Numbered from the stretch's first letter, positions 1-7,543 are shown. The stretch is 64,000 bases of DNA from Clostridia bacterium (GCA_029099685.1 JAQXOO010000009.1:1-64000); one strand, 5' to 3'. Notes: generated from the letters alone by a model not told the origin. Translations and numbers: made by a program.

Positions 1-119
1 CCCTTATGCTGGTCTGTGCACGGCTGCGCCATGTAGCCGGTACCCAGTGGGGCAACAAGAAATACATGAATATGAAGCATTTGGAGACGGCTCTTGAGGA
101 CGTCTTTATTGCCGGCTGA
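1..119 (+). CDS. 3' end of an unidentified ORF (partial)
   Basis: An open frame enters from the left edge and stops at 117-119. The visible residues include RHVAGTQWGNKKYMNMKHLE. I do not recognise the family. Its position beside the tRNA-Gln scar makes a mobile-element gene such as a transposase possible, but nothing in the 38 visible residues proves that. With so short an open stretch it could also be a chance frame. Confidence 0.3.
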   Translation, partial: LMLVCARLRHVAGTQWGNKKYMNMKHLETALEDVFIAG

Positions 120-170
120 CCTCATTCGGCCGGAGTCTGCACACTAAATTTGCGCATAACTCTTGACGGT

Positions 171-275
171 ACCCGCGCCCTCCGGGCGCATGGATCAGGT
201 TCGGGTTCGAATCCCCGGAGCGCGTTTTTTGAAATAAGAAAAGCACCGGTTTTTTGACCGGTGCCTTTTTGGCAG
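171..275. repeat. 105-bp direct repeat, copy 1
   Basis: Nearly identical to 1221-1325: I count two differences over 105 positions. It holds a GC-rich palindrome (GCGCCC/GGGCGC), a TTCGAA-centred T-arm-like stretch, and the same hairpin terminator that follows tRNA-Gln in copy 2. Copy 1 ends in GGCAG, the last bases of the tRNA 3' end, but the tRNA itself is missing. Confidence 0.85.
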
Positions 276-313
276 AGAATTCAAAAGTGGATCCGAACAT
301 TTTTTGATTTTAG

Positions 314-343
314 ACAAGGAGAGTTTTAAAGCATTCTCCTTGT
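314..343. terminator. Hairpin downstream of the kinase gene
   Basis: Inverted repeat with 9-bp arms (ACAAGGAGA / TCTCCTTGT) around a 12-nt loop, just past the stop codon of the minus-strand kinase. The following U-tract is weak, so termination is probable rather than certain. Confidence 0.5.
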
Positions 344-357
344 AGTTTAAGTAAAAT

Positions 358-867
358 TCACTTTATAAACGCTTCTAAGATTTTATCTGCACACGCATCA
401 TTTGTTTCTTCTGAATTGTCAACAGTTAAACTATTTTCAAAATCTTTTTCCAACAGATTTAACTGTTCTTCTGCACTACCGATTTTCCTGTTTTCTCTTT
501 TAAATTCTCGTCTTTGTAACGCTTCAACAGAGCAGGAAATATTTACAACAAGAACAGGATAATCTTTCAATAACACTCTAAACTCTTGTAAAGCCTCACT
601 GTTTTTGAAGAACATATACGGAACGATCAAATCAAATCCGAAATCTGAATATAACTTTACAGCATGAAAGAACTTTGAAGCAAAAGCGTATTGTACTGAA
701 AAATCGCCATTTTCATAATCGTTAAATTTGTCGGGAGACATTAATATAAAATCATCTATATCCAATCTATATAACGGAATTGGAGAACGGTCTTGGATTA
801 TTTTTGCTAATGTTGTTTTTCCTGAACTTGAAACACCATTCAGAATAATAATTTTTCCTTTTTTCAT
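358..867 (-). CDS. Chloramphenicol-phosphotransferase-like P-loop kinase
   Basis: The 169-residue protein opens with a Walker A motif (GVSSSGKTT, about residues 10-18) followed by a short kinase-like domain. This is the pattern of the CPT/AAA small-molecule kinase family, which phosphorylates hydroxyl groups of antibiotics or nucleotide-like compounds; the substrate cannot be told from sequence. I chose the ATG at 865-867 because a GGGGGTGG ribosome site lies 10 nt upstream, rather than the longer frame opening at 918. The gene is markedly AT-rich compared with every neighbour and lies between two copies of a tRNA-linked repeat, which suggests horizontal acquisition. Confidence 0.7.
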   Translation of the reverse strand: MKKGKIIILNGVSSSGKTTLAKIIQDRSPIPLYRLDIDDFILMSPDKFNDYENGDFSVQYAFASKFFHAVKLYSDFGFDLIVPYMFFKNSEALQEFRVLLKDYPVLVVNISCSVEALQRREFKRENRKIGSAEEQLNLLEKDFENSLTVDNSEETNDACADKILEAFIK

Positions 868-1180
868 ATTATACATTCCACCCCCTGTATTCTGATAAAA
901 CATAATGAATTGTATCAAGGCAAATATCTAATTGTTTTTTGATTCTACTCCAATAATCATTTAGAATTATTCTTAAGTAACATTTTGCAAGACAATACTA
1001 TCATAAAATGACAAAATATCCAAGTATAATGAATTGTTAGCAGGGTGCATTTGATGTACCCACCGGGAGCATTAAACTGCATGCAAACAATATAAATACC
1101 TTTCTCGTAAAAATGGCTCTAATGAAAAAGAAACCCGAATGTATCACCAATAATGGCAAAGTTCGGATTTCTCTTCATTG
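868..1180. other. AT-rich intergenic stretch of the presumed island
   Basis: No credible coding frame on either strand. The base composition matches the kinase gene and differs from the host-like sequence after 1400. It presumably carries the promoter of the kinase, but no convincing -35/-10 pair is visible. Confidence 0.5.
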
Positions 1181-1204
1181 GCAGCGAGAGAAGGATTCGA
1201 ACCG
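1181..1204 (-). repeat. Duplicated 3' end of tRNA-Gln (candidate att site)
   Basis: These 24 bases are identical to 1321-1344, the T-arm, acceptor and CCA region of the intact tRNA-Gln gene. A free-standing copy of a tRNA 3' end is the usual mark left by a tyrosine-recombinase integration event. No integrase gene remains in view. Confidence 0.7.
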
Positions 1205-1220
1205 CGCGGCGGCTCGCAGA

Positions 1221-1325
1221 ACCCGCGCCCTCCGGGCGCATTGATCAGGTTCGGGTTCGAACCCCCGGAGCGCGTTTTTTGAAATAAGAAAAGCACCGGT
1301 TTTTTGACCGGTGCCTTTTTGGCAG
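1221..1325. repeat. 105-bp direct repeat, copy 2
   Basis: Partner of 171-275 at an offset of 1050 bases. In this copy the terminator part directly follows a complete tRNA-Gln gene, so this is likely the ancestral arrangement. Confidence 0.85.
1291..1320 (-). terminator. Terminator of tRNA-Gln
   Basis: Hairpin built from GGCACCGGT and ACCGGTGC arms with T/A tracts on both sides. It begins immediately after the CCA end of the tRNA. Confidence 0.8.
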
Positions 1326-1393
1326 CGAGAGAAGGATTCGAACCCTCACAAACAGAGTCAGAGTCTGTCGTGCTACCCTTACACAATCTCGCT
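1320..1393 (-). tRNA. tRNA-Gln (anticodon CTG)
   Basis: Folds as a complete cloverleaf on the minus strand: acceptor AGCGAGA/TCTCGCT, D-stem GTG/CAC, anticodon stem ACAGA/TCTGT with loop CTCTGAC giving anticodon CTG (reads CAG), T-stem GAGGG/CCTTC around TTCGAAT, discriminator G and encoded CCA. Its 3' end is duplicated at 1181-1204. Confidence 0.93.
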
Positions 1394-1470
1394 AAACGCA
1401 GATATTATTATACATCATCTCCCGGTTTTGTCAATAGAATTTTCCCCTATGAAAAAAAATTTTTTTGTGC

Positions 1471-1499
1471 TTGACAAAGCGGCTCCAAGCGTATATGAT
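1471..1499 (+). promoter_or_regulatory. Promoter of the cadmium/zinc operon
   Basis: TTGACA at 1471-1476 and TATGAT at 1494-1499, spaced 17 bp: a near-consensus sigma-A promoter for the repressor-HMA-ATPase operon. Confidence 0.85.
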
Positions 1500-1503
1500 G
1501 AAC

Positions 1504-1525
1504 ACATGAACAGATGCTCATATGT
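1504..1525 (+). promoter_or_regulatory. ArsR/SmtB-type operator
   Basis: An imperfect inverted repeat (ACATGAACAG / CTCATATGT) lies directly downstream of the -10 box. Its form resembles the ATATGAACA-type palindromes bound by SmtB/CadC repressors. The position over the transcription start fits autorepression by the next gene. Confidence 0.65.
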
Positions 1526-1547
1526 TTGTAGGAAGGAGCGAACGCCC

Positions 1548-1922
1548 ATGTCCCCCTTTTCCAAAAACGCCGAAAATCCCCCTGTCTGCCAGCAGGAGCA
1601 CCGGCACCCCGAACACATCGAGGCGGTCCGCCGCCTGATGCCCGACGACGACAGCCTGTACGACCTGTCGGAGGTGTTCCGGGTCTTCGGCGATTCTACC
1701 CGCATCCGTATCCTCTACGCCCTGTTTGAAAGCGAGCTGTGCGTTTGCGACCTGGCCACCCTGCTGGGCCTGACCCAGAGCGCCGTGAGCCACCAGCTGC
1801 GCATCCTCAAGGACGCCAAGCTGGTGAAGTTCCGCCGGGAGGGCAAATCCATCTTTTACACCCTGGACGACGACCATGTCCGCGCCATCCTCAGCCTGGG
1901 CATGGAGCACCTCTCTGAATAA
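1548..1922 (+). CDS. cadC: CadC/SmtB-type metal-sensing repressor (ArsR family)
   Basis: A 124-residue winged-helix repressor that should release DNA when it binds Cd(II), Pb(II) or Zn(II). The helix-turn-helix is the LLGLTQSAVSHQLRILKDA stretch. The ELCVCDLA motif matches the alpha3 metal site of CadC/ArsR proteins, and the C-terminal DDDHVRAILSLGMEH carries the Asp/His pattern of the alpha5 zinc site. The N-terminal Cys and His residues (VCQQEHRHPEH) may complete the CadC alpha3N site. The start is set by GGAAGGAG at 1531-1538; longer frames lack a ribosome site. It is the first gene of the operon with an HMA protein and a P1B ATPase. Confidence 0.88.
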   Translation: MSPFSKNAENPPVCQQEHRHPEHIEAVRRLMPDDDSLYDLSEVFRVFGDSTRIRILYALFESELCVCDLATLLGLTQSAVSHQLRILKDAKLVKFRREGKSIFYTLDDDHVRAILSLGMEHLSE

Positions 1923-1982
1923 GTCCCGGGGCGGGACTCCGCCCCTTTTCACACTTTAAACACACAAAAAGGAGACATACTT

Positions 1983-2201
1983 ATGGAAAAGACCTACAAG
2001 ATCGAAGTGGACTGCGCCAACTGCGCCGCCAAGATGGAAGCCGCCGCCAAGCAGGTGGAGGGCGTCGCCGACGCCGCCGTCAGCTTCATGACCCAGAAGA
2101 TGAAGGTGACCTTTGCCCAGGGGACTGACCCCGCCGCCGTCATGCCCGCCGTGCTGAAGGCCTGCAAAAAGGTGGAGCGGGACTGCGAGATCGAGTTTTG
2201 A
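1983..2201 (+). CDS. Free-standing HMA metal-binding protein
   Basis: A 72-residue ferredoxin-like heavy-metal-associated domain with the metal-binding loop DCANCAAK (Cys12 and Cys15). Such domains usually form the N-terminus of Zn/Cd/Cu ATPases. Here the domain is a separate gene 46 bp before an ATPase that lacks one, so it probably works as the soluble metal donor or sensor domain of that pump. A GGAGA ribosome site precedes the ATG. Confidence 0.88.
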   Translation: MEKTYKIEVDCANCAAKMEAAAKQVEGVADAAVSFMTQKMKVTFAQGTDPAAVMPAVLKACKKVERDCEIEF

Positions 2202-2247
2202 CCGGCGGGCGGCCTGCCCGCCCCCGCGTCCGAAAGGAAGCTGACCT

Positions 2248-4107
2248 ATGACCAAAAAACAAAAGCGCATGCTGTACCGCATCCTGGGGGCCGCGGCGCT
2301 GTTTCTGGCGCTGAAGCTGCTGGACCCCGTCTGGCCCCTGTCCCTGCTGTGGCTGGCGCCCTATCTGCTGGCGGGCTATGACATCCTGCTGGGGGCCGTC
2401 CACGGCATCCGCAGCCGGGACCCCTTTGACGAAAACTTCCTGATGGCGGTGGCCACCGTGGGCGCGGTGGCCCTGGGCAATTTCCAGGAGGCCGTGGCCG
2501 TCATGGTGTTTTACCAGACCGGCGAACTGTTCCAGAGCTATGCCGTGGGCAAAAGCCGCCGCAGCATCGCCGCCCTGATGGACATCCGCCCCGACAGCGC
2601 CACCCTGGAGACGCCGGAGGGGGAACAGGCGGTCCCGCCCGACGAGGTGCCCCCCGGCAGCGTCATCCTGGTGCGGCCCGGGGAACGGGTGCCCCTGGAC
2701 GGCGTGGTGCTGGAGGGGGCTTCTTCCCTGGACACCGCCTCCCTCACCGGCGAGAGCCTGCCCCGGGAGGTGGGCGCGGGCTGTGAGGTGCTGTCCGGCT
2801 GCGTCAACCTGACGGGCCTTTTGCGGGTGCGCACCACCAAGCCCTTCGGCGAGAGCACCGTCTCCCGCATTCTGGACCTGGTGGAGAACTCCGCCATGAA
2901 AAAGTCCCGGTCCGAGGCCTTTATCACCCGGTTCGCCCGGGTCTATACCCCGGCGGTGTGCCTGGCGGCGCTGGCCCTGGCTCTTGTGCCGCCTCTGGGC
3001 AGCCTGGCCCTGGGCAGCGCGCCCCGGTGGGGCGTGTGGGTCTACCGCGCCCTGTCCTTTTTGGTCATCAGCTGTCCCTGCGCCCTGGTGATCTCCATCC
3101 CCCTGTCCTTTTTCGGGGGCATCGGCGGCGCCTCTGCCAAGGGCATCCTGGTGAAGGGCGGTACCGACCTGGAAGCCCTGTCCAAGGCGGGCACTGTGGT
3201 CTTTGACAAGACCGGGACCCTGACCCGGGGCGTGTTCCAGGTATCCCAGATTCGGCCGGAGACCGGGGTTCAGGCCTCCCGCCTGCTGGAGCTGGCCGCT
3301 CTGGCGGAAAGCTATTCCAACCATCCCATCAGCCGCTCCCTGCGGGAAAGCTGGGGCGGCGACCCCGCCGGCCACGCTGTGGAGGAGGTGCGGGAGATCC
3401 CCGGCCGGGGCGTTTCCGCCTGGGTGGACGGCCTGTCCGTGTCCGCCGGCAACGGCAAGCTGATGGCCGACCTGGGGCTGGATGCGGGCGCCGCAGAGGG
3501 CACGGCGGTCCATGTGGCGGCGGAAGGCGCCTATCTGGGCTGCATCCTGCTGGCCGACCTGCCCAAGGACGGGGCGAAGGAGGCTCTGGAGGGTCTGAAG
3601 CGCCAGGGCGTTTCCCGCACGGTGATGCTCACCGGCGACAGTGAACAGGCCGCCGCGCCGGTGGCGCGGGCACTGGGACTGGACGGCTTTTTCGCCGGGC
3701 TGCTGCCCCAGGACAAGGTGGAACGGGTGGAGCAGCTGCTGGAAAGCAAGCCCGGCGGCACCACCCTGTGCTTTGTGGGTGACGGCGTCAACGACGCCCC
3801 CGTGCTGTCCCGGGCGGACGTGGGGGTGGCCATGGGCGCCATGGGCTCCGACGCCGCCATCGAGGCCGCCGACGTGGTGTTGATGGACGACGACCCCCGG
3901 AAGCTGCCCCTGGCCATGGCCATCGCGAAAAAAACCGTGAGCATCGTGCGGCAGAACATCGTGTTCGCCCTGGCGGTAAAGGCCGCCTGCCTGGTGCTCA
4001 CCGCCCTGGGCCGGACCAATATGTGGTGGGCCATCTTCGCCGACGTGGGCGTGATGGTGCTGGCGGTGCTCAACGCCACCCGGGCCCTGCGGGCGCCGCG
4101 GGTATAA
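2248..4107 (+). CDS. cadA: P1B-type Cd/Zn-exporting ATPase without an N-terminal HMA domain
   Basis: The 619-residue pump contains all catalytic parts: TGES (about 167-170), transmembrane CPC motif (276-278) in ISCPCALVIS, phosphorylation site DKTGTLT (320-326), the HP dipeptide (359-360) typical of P1B pumps, and GDGVNDAP (511-518). FADVG near 598-602 supplies the Asp seen in the last helix of Zn/Cd exporters, which favours Zn, Cd or Pb over copper. Members usually begin with one or two HMA domains. This one begins almost directly with membrane helices, and its HMA domain is the preceding gene. Confidence 0.9.
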   Translation: MTKKQKRMLYRILGAAALFLALKLLDPVWPLSLLWLAPYLLAGYDILLGAVHGIRSRDPFDENFLMAVATVGAVALGNFQEAVAVMVFYQTGELFQSYAVGKSRRSIAALMDIRPDSATLETPEGEQAVPPDEVPPGSVILVRPGERVPLDGVVLEGASSLDTASLTGESLPREVGAGCEVLSGCVNLTGLLRVRTTKPFGESTVSRILDLVENSAMKKSRSEAFITRFARVYTPAVCLAALALALVPPLGSLALGSAPRWGVWVYRALSFLVISCPCALVISIPLSFFGGIGGASAKGILVKGGTDLEALSKAGTVVFDKTGTLTRGVFQVSQIRPETGVQASRLLELAALAESYSNHPISRSLRESWGGDPAGHAVEEVREIPGRGVSAWVDGLSVSAGNGKLMADLGLDAGAAEGTAVHVAAEGAYLGCILLADLPKDGAKEALEGLKRQGVSRTVMLTGDSEQAAAPVARALGLDGFFAGLLPQDKVERVEQLLESKPGGTTLCFVGDGVNDAPVLSRADVGVAMGAMGSDAAIEAADVVLMDDDPRKLPLAMAIAKKTVSIVRQNIVFALAVKAACLVLTALGRTNMWWAIFADVGVMVLAVLNATRALRAPRV

Positions 4108-4140
4108 TTGACGCGCGGATATAATTTACAATTTGTCCGC

Positions 4141-4169
4141 TTGTTCTTCAGGCCCTTCCGCGGTATAAT
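4141..4169 (+). promoter_or_regulatory. Promoter for the small membrane protein gene
   Basis: TTGTTC at 4141-4146 and TATAAT at 4164-4169 with 17-bp spacing, upstream of the ORF starting at 4201. Confidence 0.65.
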
Positions 4170-4200
4170 AAAGGCAAAAGAACCAAAGGGAGTGCTGCTC

Positions 4201-4353
4201 ATGAAGAAATGTCCGGTACACAACTGTCCCGCCAAAACCGGCTGCAAAGCGGCCGTTCTGGTGGCGTCCATCCTGGGAGCCATCGCCGCCGCGTCGGTGG
4301 TGCTGCTCTTTGTGCTGCGGCACCTGGACAAAAAACGGTCGGAAGAATGCTGA
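4201..4353 (+). CDS. Small Cys/His-rich single-span membrane protein
   Basis: A 50-residue protein whose N-terminus holds three cysteines and a histidine in 12 residues (CPVHNCPAKTGC), followed by one hydrophobic helix (about 18-41) and a charged tail with a final Cys. GGGAG before the ATG and its own TATAAT promoter support it as a gene; a perfect terminator follows. The location just after a metal pump and the Cys/His cluster suggest metal binding at the membrane. That is inference, and no known family is recognised. Confidence 0.6.
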   Translation: MKKCPVHNCPAKTGCKAAVLVASILGAIAAASVVLLFVLRHLDKKRSEEC

Positions 4354-4357
4354 AAAA

Positions 4358-4393
4358 GAGGGTCTGCTTTTTGCAAAAAGCAGACCCTTTTTC
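4358..4393 (+). terminator. Strong intrinsic terminator
   Basis: Long perfect hairpin (GGGTCTGCTTTTTG / CAAAAAGCAGACCC) followed by TTTTT, closing the metal-resistance transcription unit. Confidence 0.9.
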
Positions 4394-4494
4394 GCCGCGA
4401 GGCGCCTCCCGCGCCCGGGCTTTCCCCCGGGGCCTTGTATTTTTCTCCGCTCTGTGTTAATCTGTTAAAATAAACAAGATCCGGGAAAGGACGT

Positions 4495-4878
4495 ATGGCC
4501 GTGAACATTCACGAATCCGCTGAGGATTATCTGGAATCCATTTATATTCTGCTGCAGAAAAACGGGGCCGTGCGGTCCATCGACGTGGTCAACGACCTGG
4601 GCGTCAGCAAGCCCAGCGTCAGCGTTGCCATGAAAAAGCTCCGGGAAAACGGCTATATCGCCATGGCCGCCGACGGGCACATCACCCTGCTGCCCCGGGG
4701 AGAGGCCATCGCCCGCAGCGTCTACGAGCGGCATGAGCTGCTGACCCGGCTTTTTGTGGAGCTGGGCGTGCCGGAGGACATCGCCGCGGCGGACGCCTGC
4801 AAGGTGGAGCACGTGCTCAGCGAGGAGACCTTTGCCTGCATCAAGGCTCATGGCCTGGGCCTGCCCCGTAAAGACTGA
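4495..4878 (+). CDS. MntR/DtxR-family metal-dependent regulator
   Basis: A 127-residue protein with an N-terminal winged helix (HESAEDYLESIYILLQKNGA, recognition helix around VSKPSVSVAMKKL) and a short metal-binding/dimerisation domain (SVYERHELLTRLFVELGV, ACKVEHVLSEE). This is the size and motif pattern of MntR-like proteins, which lack the SH3 domain of DtxR. It probably senses Mn(II) or Fe(II) and represses metal uptake or activates export. It has its own terminators on both sides and no visible target gene nearby. Confidence 0.82.
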   Translation: MAVNIHESAEDYLESIYILLQKNGAVRSIDVVNDLGVSKPSVSVAMKKLRENGYIAMAADGHITLLPRGEAIARSVYERHELLTRLFVELGVPEDIAAADACKVEHVLSEETFACIKAHGLGLPRKD

Positions 4879-4921
4879 CCCGGCGCCGCAGGGGCTGTTC
4901 CCTGCCGTCTGAAAACACCGA

Positions 4922-4957
4922 AGCCTCCGTATGACCCGGTCATACGGAGGCTTTTTT
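4922..4957 (+). terminator. Intrinsic terminator
   Basis: Near-perfect hairpin AGCCTCCGTATGA / TCATACGGAGGCT followed by a T-run, ending the MntR-like gene. Confidence 0.9.
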
Positions 4958-5087
4958 GTCCGGCAAAGGCTCACGCCTGGCCGGGGTAATATGGAGCGGT
5001 CAGGCCGGGCAGGGGGGGCTGCAGCCGTACCCAGGCGTGCCGCCGGATCTGTTGCCCGGTCTGTTCCCGGTAGATACACCGCTTCTT

Positions 5088-5801
5088 TCACAGGGCGCGG
5101 GAGGCTTCTTCCTCCACCTGCTCGTCGGCCTCCGCCAGGCGCATGCCTGCCACAGAGGTCACCGGGAGAGAAAAGGCCACGGCCTGGGCCTTTGTGCCCA
5201 GCCCGGCGCCGTCCATGACGGCCTTCATGATGCGGTGCTTTTTGTCGCTGCGGGCGACGATGAACACCATCTCCTTTTCCCGGACCAGGGAGACCCCCAG
5301 GAATTTTTCCGCCCGCTCAAGGCCGGTGCCCTTGGCGTGGAGCACCGTGCCGCCGCCGGCGCCCTCCTCCCGGGCGGCGTCCATGATGAGATTGCTGTAG
5401 CCCTGGTTGGCGATGACGATCAACAGCTCATATTTGGTATCCTTCAAGGTGGTCTCCTCTCCTTTTTCATAATTTTGCCCGTCAGTGAGGTAATAGAGGG
5501 CCTTTTTCCCGCCGATGCTGCTCATGGGGATGACAAAGGCGATGCCCGTGCCGGGCACATCGATCTGCAGGCGGCGCTCCAGCCCCCGCTTGGCCTCTTT
5601 CCAGGTGTCATCGGTGACCACGGCGGCCAGCACGGCCTTTTCGCTCTGCTCCAGGCCGAAATATTCCAGCATCTCGCCGGCGGCGGTGCCGTAGCCCGCC
5701 ATGCCGAAGGTGACATTGATGCCGCAGCTCTCGTACAGGGCCATATAGCGCTTGGTCTTGTTCCGGTCGGTGATGGTGACCATCAGGTACAATTCGTTCA
5801 C
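5088..5801 (-). CDS. Tandem P-II-like regulatory protein
   Basis: The 237 residues contain two copies of a P-II-like ferredoxin fold. The first ends with GTGIAFVIPMSSIGG (about 84-98) and the second with AQAVAFSLPVTSVAG (about 205-219); both are the conserved last strand. The second half also has a T-loop-like GGGTVLHAKGTG (149-160). P-II proteins bind nucleotides or 2-oxoglutarate and control transporters. Here the stop codon of the DUF1538 membrane gene is 12 bp from this start, so the pair is one operon and the protein likely gates that transporter. A fused double P-II is unusual, since most P-II proteins are single-domain trimers. Confidence 0.78.
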   Translation of the reverse strand: MNELYLMVTITDRNKTKRYMALYESCGINVTFGMAGYGTAAGEMLEYFGLEQSEKAVLAAVVTDDTWKEAKRGLERRLQIDVPGTGIAFVIPMSSIGGKKALYYLTDGQNYEKGEETTLKDTKYELLIVIANQGYSNLIMDAAREEGAGGGTVLHAKGTGLERAEKFLGVSLVREKEMVFIVARSDKKHRIMKAVMDGAGLGTKAQAVAFSLPVTSVAGMRLAEADEQVEEEASRAL

Positions 5802-5813
5802 AGCGGTCCCTCC

Positions 5814-7352
5814 TTACAGGTCGATGATGGCGTCATCATCCAGCCGGTCAAAGGCCTGCTCCGGGGCAAGCACGGTCTGGCGGCGGACGGAGCGCTTCTT
5901 TTGCAGCTGATAGACCAGCCCCAGCACCTGGATGGTGATCAGCGGGGTCATGGCCACCATGGCCACCACGCCGAAGGCATCTGTGACGATGTTTCCGCCC
6001 ACGGCCACGCAGGCGCCCTGGGCAAAGGGCAGCAGGAAGGTTGCGGTCATGGGACCGGAGGCCACGCCGCCCGAGTCAAAGGCGATGGCCGTGAAGATCT
6101 TGGGCACGAAAAAGGACAGCCCCAGGGCGATGGCATAGCCGGGGATGAGCACCCACAGGATGTTCAGCCCGGTGAGCACCCGCAGCATGGCCAGGCCCAC
6201 GGACACCGCCACACCCACGGACAGCGCCGCGCCCATGGCCTTTTCCGAGATGGCGCCGTCGGTCAGCTCCTCCACCTGCTTATTCAGCACATAGACCGCG
6301 GGCTCGGCCCGGACGATGAAGTAGCCGATGAGCATCCCGATGGGGATGATGATCCAATGATAGGGCAGCGCCGCCATCTGCTGGCCCAGATAGTTGCCGG
6401 CGGGCATGAAGCCCACGTTGGCCCCGGTGAGAAACAGCACCAGGCCCACATAGGTATAGACCAGGCCCACCCCGATCCGCCGCAGCTTGCGGCCGGGCAT
6501 TTTCAGGCTGACCGCCTGAAAAACGCCGAAAAACAGGATGATGGGCGCCAGGGAAAGGGCGATCTCCCGGATATAGGTGGGGAAGCCCTGGTGAAACAGC
6601 TGCCACAGTTCCACAGAGTCCGCCACATCGGGAATGGCGGCCGCCGTATAGGCGCTGCCGTGGGGATCGTAGATCATGCTCAGGATGAGCACCGCCAGAA
6701 TGGGACCCACCGAGCACAGTGCCACCAGGCCGAAGGAGTCGTTGGCGGCGTGGCGGTCGTTTCGGATGGCGGCGATGCCCACGCCCAGCGCCATGATAAA
6801 GGGTACGGTCATGGGGCCGGTGGTGACGCCGCCGGAGTCAAAGGCCACCGCCAAAAAGCTCTGGGGCACAAACAGGGTAAGGCCGAACACCAGTATGTAG
6901 CAGCCCACCAGCAGGTGGGGCAGGGGGACGCCCAGCAGCATACGCAGCAGGGCCACCACCAGAAACAGGCCCACGCCGCCGGCCACCGCGAAGATCAGCA
7001 CATTGTTGGGTACGGCGGGCACCTGCTGGGCCAGCACCTGCAGGTCCGGCTCGGAAATGGTGATGATGAAGCCCAGAACAAAGCCCAGGGCCGCCATCAC
7101 CCAGACTTTTTTGCTGCGGGTCATGGCAGAGCCCACCTGTTCCCCCATGGGCGACATGCTGATCTCCGCGCCCAGGGTGAAGAACATGGTCCCCACCACG
7201 ATAAGGGCCGCGCCCATCAAAAAGCACAGCAGAATGCTGGGCGATATGGGCGCCACGGAGAAGCACAGCACCATCACGATGCAGATGATGGGCAGGACCG
7301 CCCGGAGGGACTCCGCCAGCTTTTCTTTCAGTTTTACCAGGGTGGTATGCAA
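5814..7352 (-). CDS. DUF1538-type membrane protein with internal duplication
   Basis: The 512 residues form many hydrophobic helices arranged as two homologous halves, marked by FDSGGVTTGPMTVPF (171-185) and FDSGGVASGPMTATF (425-439). These conserved FDSGG(V)xxGPMT motifs are a hallmark of the DUF1538 family, thought to be transporters of unknown substrate. The cytoplasmic tail is short and acidic. A GGAAGG ribosome site lies a little far upstream of the ATG. It is followed by the tandem P-II protein, a pairing that suggests a small-molecule-gated transport function; the substrate is unknown. Confidence 0.8.
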   Translation of the reverse strand: MHTTLVKLKEKLAESLRAVLPIICIVMVLCFSVAPISPSILLCFLMGAALIVVGTMFFTLGAEISMSPMGEQVGSAMTRSKKVWVMAALGFVLGFIITISEPDLQVLAQQVPAVPNNVLIFAVAGGVGLFLVVALLRMLLGVPLPHLLVGCYILVFGLTLFVPQSFLAVAFDSGGVTTGPMTVPFIMALGVGIAAIRNDRHAANDSFGLVALCSVGPILAVLILSMIYDPHGSAYTAAAIPDVADSVELWQLFHQGFPTYIREIALSLAPIILFFGVFQAVSLKMPGRKLRRIGVGLVYTYVGLVLFLTGANVGFMPAGNYLGQQMAALPYHWIIIPIGMLIGYFIVRAEPAVYVLNKQVEELTDGAISEKAMGAALSVGVAVSVGLAMLRVLTGLNILWVLIPGYAIALGLSFFVPKIFTAIAFDSGGVASGPMTATFLLPFAQGACVAVGGNIVTDAFGVVAMVAMTPLITIQVLGLVYQLQKKRSVRRQTVLAPEQAFDRLDDDAIIDL

Positions 7353-7506
7353 AATGCCAGTCCTTCCTTTCTTTCCAGTCTTTTCATATTTATTTTATTA
7401 TAACATAAATCAAGAAACAAAAAAACACCGAATCTTTTCAAAAATGTAAATATTTTTTACTGTACGGTTTTTTGCCGGCGGAGCGTCCTTTTTTTCAAAA
7501 AAAGCA

Positions 7507-7535
7507 TTGACAAATGTCCCCCGGCGCGCTATAAT
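7507..7535 (+). promoter_or_regulatory. Promoter of the leader ORF and sulfhydrylase gene
   Basis: TTGACA at 7507-7512 and TATAAT at 7530-7535, spaced exactly 17 bp: a consensus sigma-A promoter. Confidence 0.88.
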
Positions 7536-7543
7536 TCCAACAA

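Noticed and set aside
171..275. Second tRNA gene in the T-arm-like repeat
   Set aside because: Only a TTCGAA-centred T-arm-like stretch is present; the T-stem is imperfect and no acceptor or anticodon arms pair.
1144..1386. 80-residue minus-strand ORF over the tRNA-Gln repeat
   Set aside because: It translates tRNA, terminator and repeat sequence; the same artefact appears at 106-300.
4956..7403. 815-residue plus-strand ORF
   Set aside because: It is the antisense of the P-II and DUF1538 genes; its Gly/His/Gln-rich composition is typical of shadow frames in GC-rich DNA.
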